This document shows, piece by piece, positions 55,246 through 64,000 of a stretch of 64,000 nucleotides of DNA. The DNA is from Cladosporium sp. IMV 00045. Taxonomy: Eukaryota; Ascomycota; Dothideomycetes; Cladosporiales; Cladosporiaceae. Location of the stretch: assembly GCA_001931905.2 (NCBI GenBank), contig MSJI02000954.1, positions 1-64,000 of the forward strand, read 5' to 3'. Position 1 is the first letter of the stretch. Each line of letters opens with the position of its first letter. The notes beneath the pieces were generated by a model, which was not told the DNA's origin, ran no database searches, and was given only the letters and a program-made list of their open reading frames with translations. Position numbers and translations under genes: made by a program.

Positions 55246-56394
55246 GCTACTATGACCTAGGCGTAGCCCTTACTGCTTCATCACAAGTACTTCAGAAAAG
55301 CAAAGTACTCAGCCGTAAAATCAGACGCGGAGGCACCATGAGCCCGCGCGTCTGGGAGATACCGCTAGATCCTCCCATTCTGCAGATTCATACCAAAAAA
55401 GTGCCTGTTTGGGCATTTTGTTGGAACTGCAAGGTTGAGCCATGCGAAGTTAAGGCGGACCAAAATCCTGAAGGATTCGACGTTCGACGTCCGATTCGCT
55501 GAGCGAAGGTTGGCGGTCTCAGACTTCTGGTCTTAACTTGTTAGCGTGCACGTCTCGACGAAGAGTTAGCCGTGTACCATTTGCTTTCAATAAACCCACG
55601 TCGAAATGCTCAATGTCGCGACGATCAGTCATGGCTGTGCAAATTACGTTTCGAGCTGGCTGCAAAGTTGTTGCCGCTGGCTTGAAACGTCGTTACAGAT
55701 GCGTCGCTGAACATGCAACACTTTCCCACCTGTATTTTGGGTCATCCACAGTGAAAGGATATAAAATTAGTTGACTACGTCTGAGAAGAGATTGTTCGTC
55801 AAAGAGATCCGAAGCAGGCGCGAGAGAAGCACAGCCAGACTTTGATGTTCCATGGATAGCTGTCGCATTGCACAAGTCCGGATCCAATACGAGAAGGACT
55901 GAAGTCTTTCATGGTAACATTCTGGGACTTCCAGACACTGGTATGACATAAGGCGTTCGACCAAGTCTTGAAAGATCGGAGGCAAGCATGCCGAAATGTC
56001 TTTAAGAGGCCGGTTTAGCTGAACAAGACTGTAGCGATCTCTAAGCTTAGCTGCCTTCGCACACGCTGGCGCAGCTAATGCGTATTGGCAAAATAGCAAA
56101 TCAGACCATTGTCGAAGACGGCTCTTCGACAGCTGGTCTCATTGGGGGTTTGAAACCAGTCGACAGTGAGCTGCTAGACTTGGTCGTGTTCCGTAAGCTG
56201 AGCGGTGCTGTTGATGGTAAGGACGAAAAGTCTCCTCTTCCCTCAGAACCAGTTCAACGAGGATCGCGCGTTAGGATCTCTGGGAGTCTTCCGGTACGAG
56301 TGCAATGTGAAGCATGATGAATTCAATGGTGCGAAATTCTTTCTTTCATCCTATAGTAAGGTGAGTTGGAACGAGAGAGAAAGAGAGCTCAAGA
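55246..56394. other. Intergenic up to the right arm
   Basis: 1.15 kb between the DUF6536 gene and the inner edge of the right arm. A minus-strand open frame at 55767-56099 contains a protein-like stretch (DLVERLMSYQCLEVPECYHE) but no leading ATG or domain. It may be a fragment of a lost gene; low confidence. Confidence 0.35.
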
Positions 56395-56517
56395 CGTCGC
56401 TGTGATCCGTGCGATTTGCGGAGGGCGGGACGAACCATCACCGCGCATCAGCAGCCAGTCCTCCATCATAAATGCCATATCCTCTTCCAAACACAAACAC
56501 GACCAACCCACAATACT

Positions 56518-57591
56518 ATGGACATGGACTCCGGTCCCTCTTCCCACCGCGCTCCTTTGACCAAGGTCCAGGATATCATCCAGACCTTCCGCCCCTCCAA
56601 ACAATTCAAATCGCCAGCCTCCTACACCTCCATCGACTTTGACGACAGCGGCGAGTTCGCCCTTCTCGCTCGCACCGACGACACCATTCAGCTCTACAAC
56701 ACCAAGGCCGGCGCGCATGCGAAAGAGCTGAAGTCGCAGAAATACGGAAACGCTCTGGCCCGCTTCACTCACAACTCCTCCAACATCATCTACGCCTCGA
56801 CCAAAGTAGACCATGGCATCCGATACCTGTGCATGCACGACAACAGCTTCCTCCGCTACTTCAAGGGCCACGAAGATCGCGTGACCTCACTCTCCCTCTC
56901 GCCGGGCTCAGATCACTTCCTCTCCGCCAGTCTCGACAACACCGTCCGCCTGTGGGACTGTCGCAGTCCTAATCCCCAAGGCCAGCTCAACTTCACATCC
57001 GCATACCTCACCGCCTACGACCCAAGCGCGACTGTCATCGCGATCGCCTCTCCGCCTGCGCAAACAGTGTTTCTCTACGATCTGAAGAACTACGACAAAG
57101 CGCCATTCGCATCTTTCGACTTGCAAGATACCGAGCAAAGATTCAGCAGCAGCCACGGCATGAAAGTGGCGGAAGGCTGGTCAGGGTTGGAGTTCAGTAA
57201 CAACGGGAAATACCTTCTCATTGCGACGAGCGGCCCAGGTCACTACGTACTCGACGCTTTTGATGGAAAATTGGTACACTACCTGCGTCGGCCGTCAGGT
57301 CCGACTTCACATTTGGCGCCGGGCGACACTTTGCCCAGCTCAGGAACGACGACATACACGCAAGCCGACGCGGCTTTCAGTCCGGATGGAAGATATGTCA
57401 TCAGCGGTAATGGAGGGCAGAATGGCCTTTTGGTATGGGACGTGCAGGAAAGAGAAGGACAGCCCGTTCTGGACCCGATGGCGGAGTTGCCATCCCAGCG
57501 ACCTGCAAGTGTTGTAGCGTACAACCCTCGACACAATTTGATCGCGAGCGCTGAGAGAGAAGTCTTGCTATGGCTGCCTGACCCCGAGTAG
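56518..57591 (+). CDS. SWD2: WD40 protein, Swd2-like COMPASS subunit (right copy)
   Basis: A single-exon gene, 357 aa from the ATG at 56518. It is identical to the left copy (18154-19230) except for a Pro-to-Ser change at residue 5, loss of one Ser in the SSS run near residue 8, and an Ile-to-Leu change in NSFLRYF. Over the first ~170 nt I see six or seven nucleotide differences, mostly third-position transitions, so the protein is being held constant. All WD blades and the GHEDRV and TVRLWD motifs are intact. Whether both copies are expressed is not visible. Confidence 0.88.
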   Translation: MDMDSGPSSHRAPLTKVQDIIQTFRPSKQFKSPASYTSIDFDDSGEFALLARTDDTIQLYNTKAGAHAKELKSQKYGNALARFTHNSSNIIYASTKVDHGIRYLCMHDNSFLRYFKGHEDRVTSLSLSPGSDHFLSASLDNTVRLWDCRSPNPQGQLNFTSAYLTAYDPSATVIAIASPPAQTVFLYDLKNYDKAPFASFDLQDTEQRFSSSHGMKVAEGWSGLEFSNNGKYLLIATSGPGHYVLDAFDGKLVHYLRRPSGPTSHLAPGDTLPSSGTTTYTQADAAFSPDGRYVISGNGGQNGLLVWDVQEREGQPVLDPMAELPSQRPASVVAYNPRHNLIASAEREVLLWLPDPE

Positions 57592-57948
57592 GCGGTGGAA
57601 CCTGGGCATATTGCAATGGAAGTGGCTTTATTTTGCGGAATATTGATGCATTGACAAATTAGCGAGGCGTCTGGCGCAAGGTTCACGAGATACCAGTTGG
57701 TAAAAGCTGACACCGGGAAATGGATATGATATTGCATCTTGTGACTGATTCATTGTTTTCCGGGTTCGATCTCACCGGCTCATTACAATAACGAGAAGGA
57801 AGCACGGGCTGGAACATGTAGCTAACAGTTCTGGATATTAATTACCGGTACTATGATATCTAGGATCTAACCGGCGAAAGCGGCGGCTAGGAAACATTGA
57901 AGTCGGATCATCATACACCAATGCCCTCGGCAATGGAAAAGTCGTACT
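57592..57948. other. Intergenic between convergent genes, right arm
   Basis: 357 bp, the same length as its left-arm partner 17797-18153 and clearly homologous. No gene. Confidence 0.5.
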
Positions 57949-58947
57949 CTACAACCAGACAGCCAGAGCTGCGCAGGCAATCATGCCAAAGGCGTACGAG
58001 CCCACAACGGCAGTCTGCATAGCGCCACCCTCAGATTCCGCGACATTGTCCTCGCCATCAGCATCGTCATTGCCGTTCTCGTCAGCGGTGGAGGTGCTCT
58101 CCGCACCCGTCGCGGTAGCCGTGGGAACAATCACGCCTCCGGAAACCCTCAAACTGGTGGAGGTGGCATTGCCGCTTCCGGTGGGGAAGGGAATGCTGTA
58201 AGCCGAGCTGCCGGGCACAGACAGGGTGTAGTAGTTGGACACAGCCGTGGCGGTCTCGGTCGACGTGGCGTTCGAGACCTGCGGGTCGAGCCACTCCGCC
58301 GGGTTCTCAGCGATGGCGGCCGCGATCTGCATGACCAGAGGCATGGTGGGCGTGTTGTCGACGCGGCAGTAGTTGTCCATCACATCGCTGACGAGAGCGT
58401 CGTAGCGCTCGGCGTAGTCCTCGCTGTAGAGGGAGGTTTGCACGCCGCAGGCGTTGCAGCCCTTCGTCGCGTCGAGGTACTGCGATTGGCAGACGCAGGC
58501 GCGCTGTTCGTCAAGCTCAAGAGTCGAGTCGGGCACCTCGCCTTGGAGGAGGCTCATGATCATGTCCATGGAGGGGTTCTTCAGGAGCTCCAGACCCTCG
58601 GATCCAAGCATGCACTGGGCCTCGATGGCGGCGTACACATTGCAAGGAGCGCTGAAGTCCGGCTCGCCGGAGGTGCTGTTGGGGAAGCAGACTTCTGCGT
58701 ACGACTCAAGGAGCGCAAGCAAAGCCGGGTCGACTTGCGGGTCCGCGTTGTTGCCTCTGTACGGGTTGACCAGAGGTTCGTCGTCTGCCACCTGGGTAGG
58801 TTGTGGCTGGCTCATCGCAGATTCGCCAATGCTAGTCATCTGCTCGGGGTTCGGGACTGAGCTTGCACCGTCAACCGGCAACGACGTGGTGTCTTGTGCG
58901 GCTACTGCGCTGGCGCCAGCGAAGGCCAGGATCAAGTTGCGGTGCAT
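57949..58947 (-). CDS. GPI-anchored cysteine-containing surface protein (right copy)
   Basis: A single-exon gene, 332 aa, intact. It has the signal peptide MHRNLILAFAGASAVAAQ, all cysteines of the left copy (EVCFPN, PCNVY, QCMLG, ACVCQSQ, GCNACG, NYCRVD) and the hydrophobic tail SYAFGMIACAALAVWL. About 25 substitutions against the left copy are concentrated in residues 20-50 and in the acidic spacer (ENGNDDADGEDN versus SDGGDAGGEGG). This suggests relaxed or diversifying change outside the cysteine core. Confidence 0.78.
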   Translation of the reverse strand: MHRNLILAFAGASAVAAQDTTSLPVDGASSVPNPEQMTSIGESAMSQPQPTQVADDEPLVNPYRGNNADPQVDPALLALLESYAEVCFPNSTSGEPDFSAPCNVYAAIEAQCMLGSEGLELLKNPSMDMIMSLLQGEVPDSTLELDEQRACVCQSQYLDATKGCNACGVQTSLYSEDYAERYDALVSDVMDNYCRVDNTPTMPLVMQIAAAIAENPAEWLDPQVSNATSTETATAVSNYYTLSVPGSSAYSIPFPTGSGNATSTSLRVSGGVIVPTATATGAESTSTADENGNDDADGEDNVAESEGGAMQTAVVGSYAFGMIACAALAVWL

Positions 58948-59860
58948 ATTGAAGGAAGAAGACGAGTGGATTGACTTTGGTTTAATTCGTATCCAAGGCT
59001 AGGTACTTAAAAGATACAAAAAACTTCTTTTAATGTGTATTAAGGTACAGAAACAAGTGGAAACGTACCTCTCGCTCGAGATGTAGCCTGGTATTTAATA
59101 GGCACCCGGTTGTTTACTCCGCATCAATAATGCCGCGGAGACTAGGGAAGTAGAGTGCTAGGCGACGGCGCGAAGGATTGCTGGTTTGCTCGGCGTTCCT
59201 GGCGTAGCAAGCCAGCCACTGCGCAGCCTGAAGCGTGACCACTGACGTTGGAGAGCGCCAACACTTAGTCGCCGCACGGTCGATTGCTTTGCTGCGAGGA
59301 AATTCCTTCTGTATGGCCGCACTTGGTGATAGTGCCATGAGACGGTGCGTGTGCCAATGCATAGGAAGTGGCTTTGGGTTTTGATTGGGTTGTAGAGGAC
59401 CTGCATGTGCCAAGAAGTGATTGATCTATTTTGATGCCTATAACGAACACGGATGCCAGAAACGGATTTGTTCCCCATTCGAGAGGCTGCCCGGACTGGG
59501 GCTTGACGACTCTCTTCAGAGCACTCACCTGCTGATTGTAATTGACTACGATTGATTAGCCCATCGATCATGAGCATTTCGTTGAAATAATGTTGATTCA
59601 GAGCTGAGGAAACGATTCACGATCGTCGCTGCCACCTTGATTTGACGTCATATGCCAATATAATCGAGTCATGTTTTACGCGATATCCGAATGCAACGAT
59701 ATTTAGTCTGGCCCCACTGTTAGGCAACCTCCAACCTCAGCTCCCAAACCGTGTCAGAGCTAGGCTCTTTAGTACCATAAAGTCGATGTCAGATACAAAA
59801 TTGAAATGTTCGCGTGGTTCGAAAACTTCGTCCTGCCTATACCAAATTTTCCCCATTGCC
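58948..59860. promoter_or_regulatory. Divergent intergenic, GPI protein / secreted protein (right arm)
   Basis: 913 bp, homologous to 15884-16797. No gene supported. Confidence 0.45.
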
Positions 59861-60583
59861 ATGCTTTCCCTACTCAGTCTGACGACCCTCGTGGCATCCG
59901 CTTCCGCCACGCTAAACGTTTCTCTATGCTTAGAAGCGCCATGCGAGAAGCGGATTGAGATGCATGTAGACGCAGTCTCTGGCTGCCGAACAGAGTACGC
60001 CGGACAAGCGTTGATATTCAACTCCAGACCCTTAGACCGCGAGAACCCTCCAAACCAAGCAGCACGCATCTACCGATCGACCGACTGCTTTGCCAACTGC
60101 GGGAGCGGACACTTGATCGGCCAGTTCTCGAATGGCGGTATGATGGTCGCAGGATACAAGCAGCGCTCTCTGATGCAATCATGGGAAGTGGTCGATCTAG
60201 ACGAAGACGGAAAGTACCCTCCGCATGGATACTGCGGCATTCGACACGGCGACGCGCAGTTCTTCAGAGGCAGGGCGTGGAGATGGCAGCAAATCGGTAT
60301 CGATCGCGCACGGGAACCTGTCTTTCGTGAGATTCCCATCGAAGAGTGGGACGACGCTTTGTATCCTCGAGAGACCACGACCAAATACACAAGGCACGGC
60401 GCCGTCAACTCAGAAGGCAAGACGAAGTGGTGGCAACATTCGGAGACTGGATGGAGCGGCGTTCCACTTGAGAGATGGGATGATCAAGTCAACATACTCA
60501 ATCAAGAAATGACGAGCATCCTGGACGCGGAGGGCGACTTAGAGGCTGCGAAGTTGAAGCATGATATGGAGGAATTAGAATGA
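59861..60583 (+). CDS. Six-cysteine secreted protein (right copy, truncated)
   Basis: A single-exon gene, 240 aa from the ATG at 59861 that opens the signal peptide MLSLLSLTTLVASASA. All six cysteines and the Trp-rich region match the left copy. At 60581 a TGA replaces the CGG (Arg) of the left gene, and the lost 19-residue basic tail is still readable after it (LDRKKRAKVAKKAQRADDL, then TAA). The secreted domain is whole, so a shorter product may still work. An upstream in-frame ATG at 59786 would place 25 residues before the signal peptide and is less likely. Confidence 0.65.
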   Translation: MLSLLSLTTLVASASATLNVSLCLEAPCEKRIEMHVDAVSGCRTEYAGQALIFNSRPLDRENPPNQAARIYRSTDCFANCGSGHLIGQFSNGGMMVAGYKQRSLMQSWEVVDLDEDGKYPPHGYCGIRHGDAQFFRGRAWRWQQIGIDRAREPVFREIPIEEWDDALYPRETTTKYTRHGAVNSEGKTKWWQHSETGWSGVPLERWDDQVNILNQEMTSILDAEGDLEAAKLKHDMEELE

Positions 60584-60752
60584 CTGGACAGGAAAAAGCG
60601 TGCCAAAGTAGCAAAGAAGGCGCAGAGAGCTGACGATCTGTAAATCGGCCAAGTAAGTCTGATGCTTTTGCTTTCGGATCAAACGAAAGCTGATGCTCAA
60701 GCCAGTGGCAGCCGTTCTCACTCTTCAATGTCATGAAATCACTCCCCCAGAA

Positions 60753-63268
60753 TCATCGCACCCCTTCTTCCCTTTGCATCTCAGCATCCGTCACATGATC
60801 CTTCACCTCCAACAAGTAATCTTCGAATTTGCTACTGACTTCCATGACGTGGGTAAGGTGCTCATACTTGACTTGCTTCTTTTCGTGCTTGGCCAATTGC
60901 CTTGCCGTAGTGATGATGTTTCGGATCTGTCTGCCGTTCAAATCACGACTAGCCAGCGTTGCTAACTTCTTGCGAATCCCCACGAAATCCATCTCCACTT
61001 CGAGGTACTCTAGACGATTGATGAAGTTCGACCAGATTAAACCCTATCTTCAGGTATGTGACCAGTCCTTCATTTGTAGTCATCTGCCTGGCCAGCGCTT
61101 CGCGTAATTCCAGCGATCTGATGAAAACCTCTTCCCCACGATGAGCGATGGTTTCTGAGGCATCTCTGGCGCTACGGCCACGCTCGCTTTGTCTTTGAGA
61201 TCCAGGGTTGAGCCGTTTTGGTGGCATATTGTCAGGGTGGTCTGAACAGTTGTAATCGAGATATGCGATAAATGGTACATTCTCCTGTTTCTCTTCCCAA
61301 CTGTTCTCATTGGGTATACGACGCCGTGCATCGAGGTGCCGGTGTTTGCTTTCTTGATCCCAGACCCAGACGGGAACATCGAGATAAGTAGCGCGAGAGC
61401 CCACACGAGGGCAATAAACGCGATAAGCCACTGCCCATGGCGTGCTGGCATCTTTCCTCCCACTGCTTGCAGTGTCGAGCTCTGCCCTGAGCCTGGCATT
61501 TTGTTGAAGTAGATCCTTCAGAAGCGAGAGAGTCTGCGACTGTGTCGTCTCAGAAGAACATTCATTGTTTGGTTGACCTGAGCCAAACGAGATGGAAGAT
61601 TCGGAGCGTTGGTATTCTGGTATAGTGTCAGTGGTATTGAGACAGACATCATCTATATTGGCATTACCTGGAGAGTGCGAACGACTATGACATAGTTGTG
61701 GAGATTTTCCGTCTTCGCAGGTCGAAAACATCTTCTTGTTGGTGTCTTCGTTCGGTGTGTGCGAAGTGTAAGATCCAGCCTTGCCGTGCATGTCTGATCG
61801 TGAAAGAGTGCAATAGAGCTGCTCACGACCACGGCCGACAATGTCAACAGCGTCGAGTGAATTTTCGACCTCGTCATCAGATGTACGCACTTGGGAGTTC
61901 GCTTGCCCTTTCTCACATATCGCCACTCGAGGAGCCTTCCCGTGCGTAGCTTCTGGTTTTGATGAATGACGCACAGGCTCTTTTGTTTCGCTCACTGGAA
62001 GATCAGTACCTTCATCAACGGGAATCTGCGTGGCACTTTCATCTTTCAAATGCGTTGAAGTGATTTGCAGTAGACTGGCAAGTTTCTCGGCGGTGATTTC
62101 GTCAAGAACGATAACGTTGGAAGTATTGATCTGTCCCTGTCAACAAATTTCTTCCTAGATGCTACGACATTACACCTACTGGGTCTTGGAGAAAACGGAT
62201 GCCGTGCTCCCTGAGAACTCTAGGAGAAACCAGACAAGTGATAAGGCTCATGTGGCCGACGCTTTGTGCGGTTAGCGGGGTGTATGTATGAGACGAGGGC
62301 CCTGACATCGTTGCTTCATCTCCTTGCAGTAAGCCGTAATCTGAGCCAACCGATGTGCTTGACCTGGCATAAAGATTGTAAGATCCACCTGGAGAGAGAC
62401 GGATCACGTCTGCGGGCTTTTGTATGCTTTGCTCGGAAAGACTGTCTTGAGCAGGATACGAGATGTTTGCGTTTTCAGTCGGATCCAATACAGGCCCCTG
62501 CATTGCTCTGATCGTTGTAGGAAGCACAGTCGACTGTGATATTTTTGTGCCACTTGATCGACTTATCGATCTGATTGGAAGCTTTGATTTGCGCCTCATG
62601 GACATGACATCGGACTGCCGTTTCAGAAGGAGACCCAACCTTTTGGCATGCTCTTGAGCGTCACGTTGAGCAGCTTCTTGTCGCGAGATTTTCGTCTCAA
62701 CCGTTGCTGCGCTGGGCGATTTCACAAAACCAGCGACTGTTCGAATCGTGCCCTGGTGGGGTTTGGCGTAGCTGGGCTTCAGCGATTGATTCTATGTGGT
62801 AGCCTTGCCAGCACCGCTGAGGGAACCGACTGGCGACGATTTCCATTGGGGTGGTGGATTCCCAGATAGCTTTTCAGGGAGCCTGTCTTGCTTGAGTCTG
62901 ACGTGCGGTAGGCGTTTCTTGTTCTGTTGCTCCAAGAGCATCAGTTGCATCTGATAATCTTGGAGTGCATGGTTACCCCTGTTGGAGGCGGCGACTTCAA
63001 TTCCTTGTTTGAAAGCAGCCGCAAGGAGTCGAGCAGTCTCTGCTTCAAGCCCCGCGGTTTTGTCCTCCGAAACCGTTCTGTTCACCTTCTCGGCATCGTC
63101 AACAGGATCGCGGAAAAGGCCCGGTTGACTTTTCATCTGCAATTCATTGAGTCGATCAGCCGCTGCTTCAAGCCACGCGGATTTGTCCTCAAAAACCGTT
63201 CCGTTCGCCTTCTCGACATCGACAACAAGTTCGCGGAAAGGGCTCGGTTGATTCATCTGGAATTCCAT
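60753..63268 (-). pseudogene. Broken DUF7025-AAA ATPase (right copy)
   Basis: The minus-strand counterpart of 11179-15017. Exon 1 (63268-62180) has a TAG at 62794-62792 where the left copy reads CCG. Exon 2 begins at 62130 (INTSNVIVLDE conserved). After EGLVTYL, near 61040, the sequence jumps to the equivalent of left 14732. This removes about 1.34 kb, including DUF7025, Walker A, Walker B and sensor regions, leaves a ~13-nt filler and changes the frame. The end (SNFINRLEYLEVEMDFVGIR to AEMQREEGVR) remains at 61036-60753. The N-terminal region has an extra ~40-residue in-frame segment (WLEAAADRLNELQMKSQPGL) absent on the left, made of a duplicated VEKxNxTVxEDK unit. Confidence 0.85.
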
Positions 63269-63863
63269 AATTGTGAGAGCGCCTTCGGGCTGAGATCCTC
63301 AAAGGTTGGTGACTTTGATGAGAGAAGGTGAGAGTAGAGTTAAGGGGAGATGAGAGTCGGAGCAACATAGCCCAAATGCTGGCTTGCATGGCATAGCCGC
63401 CGCCCTCAATGGCAACGTGCATGATGGCTTAGCCTGTGCCACCCAAAGCAGTAGCTGAGCATAGCCGTGCTTGAGGTCAAGCGATACCACCAACGGAAAA
63501 TTCGATACAAAGCACCACAAGCGTAGTACATGAGACACTGTGCAAGACGATAGTGATAGCAGTATTGATTAAAGACACGCTCTCGTCTGCTCCGTGACTT
63601 TGTCAAGGCACTTTTTATTGCGGCATACAGATGCAAGGTGGAAGGTGAAACCCCCACGTGCGGCTGATGTAGCGCAGTCTTGCCACCTCGATTGCGTGGG
63701 CATGGAAGAGGCGTGAAACACAGCCCACTGTCGATTTCACGTAAGAAAGTCGCTTTCTCTGCGTTGTAACGGTTTATCTCATATGATAAACCGACCCGAG
63801 ATTCTTCGGGCGGGTTTATCTTCACTAACATTGCATTATTATATCCCGACTACAAATACTCCA
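63269..63863. promoter_or_regulatory. Divergent region, AAA pseudogene / DUF7708 gene (right arm)
   Basis: 595 bp, homologous to 10570-11178. No gene supported. Confidence 0.45.
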
Positions 63864-64000
63864 ATGACTGCCAATACACTTCAACAGAGTCGAGAAATCT
63901 ACGCAAAGGCCACTGACCTTTTCATCAGACAACACACTACCGACGAACGGAAAAGACAGTGGGTTGCCGATTACAGCAGTTTAGACGACATTGAAGCAGC
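63864..64000 (+). CDS. DUF7708-domain protein, N-terminal part (right copy)
   Basis: The ATG at 63864 starts MTANTLQQSREIYAKATDLF, then IRQHTTDERKRQWVADYSSL, close to the left copy at 10569 (MTADALQQSREIYAKATDLF). The frame is open to the window edge, so only the first ~45 residues are seen. Whether the rest is intact is unknown. Confidence 0.75.
   Translation, partial: MTANTLQQSREIYAKATDLFIRQHTTDERKRQWVADYSSLDDIEA

Larger units (their letters stand above)
56395..64000. repeat. Inverted segmental duplication, right arm
   Basis: Reverse-complement partner of 10432-19344. Homology starts at about 56395 (GTCGCTGTGATCCGTGCGAT, shared with the complement of 19,33x) and is broken briefly between that motif and the Swd2 start by a diverged patch. 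It then continues through Swd2, GPI protein, secreted protein, AAA gene and DUF7708 gene to the window edge. The arm holds a ~1.34-kb deletion in the AAA gene and scattered substitutions and indels. Confidence 0.9.

Noticed and set aside
10432..64000. Assembly artefact as the cause of the inverted copies.
   Set aside because: The arms differ by substitutions, indels, a 1.34-kb deletion and different nonsense codons, which a collapsed or mirrored assembly would not produce.

Overview
The window is filamentous ascomycete nuclear DNA, most likely from a Dothideomycete (Capnodiales/Mycosphaerellales-like; the taxon is an inference). Evidence: genes on both strands broken by short GT-AG introns of about 50-110 bp, fungal families (Zn2Cys6 factor, DUF7708, DUF7025-AAA, DUF6536, GPI-anchored wall proteins), one dispersed 5S rRNA gene and no operons. 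Exon joins below were worked out by eye from splice sites and reading frame.

Layout. 1-8.3 kb: the 3' end of TOM40, a NOPCHAP1/DUF4598 protein, a Gfo/Idh/MocA oxidoreductase and a large GPI-anchored repeat protein. 8.6 kb: a 5S rRNA gene. 8.8-19.3 kb: an accessory block in the order DUF7708 protein (-), DUF7025-AAA ATPase (+), six-cysteine secreted protein (-), GPI-anchored protein (+), Swd2-like WD40 protein (-). 19.3-23.5 kb: a tandem repeat and decayed coding sequence carrying several in-frame stops. 23.5-55.2 kb: mostly single-copy conserved genes: OAC1-like mitochondrial carrier, PEX11-like and Mpv17-like membrane proteins, signal peptide peptidase, TYW3, a DUF2461 protein, a Zn2Cys6 factor, ASC-1/Rqt4, a methyltransferase, CKS1, a conserved fungal protein and a DUF6536 membrane protein. 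56.4-64.0 kb: the same accessory block again, in inverted orientation, running off the end of the window.

The main discovery is this inverted segmental duplication. Its two arms (about 19,344 back to at least 10,432, and 56,395 to 64,000) share gene order and relative orientation and flank about 37 kb. The left copy looks intact. In the right copy the AAA gene has a nonsense codon and has lost its ATPase core, and the secreted protein is truncated, while the two Swd2 proteins differ at only three positions. So the arms are a real, diverged duplication under unequal constraint, and they form a substrate for inversion of the 37 kb between them.

Several genes in the unique interior also carry apparent lesions: DUF6536 has a TGA at the conserved Trp of its GWRFGV motif, DUF2461 has a 1-nt shift plus oversized introns, and the signal peptide peptidase has a C-terminal frame slip. 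These could be true decay or consensus errors.
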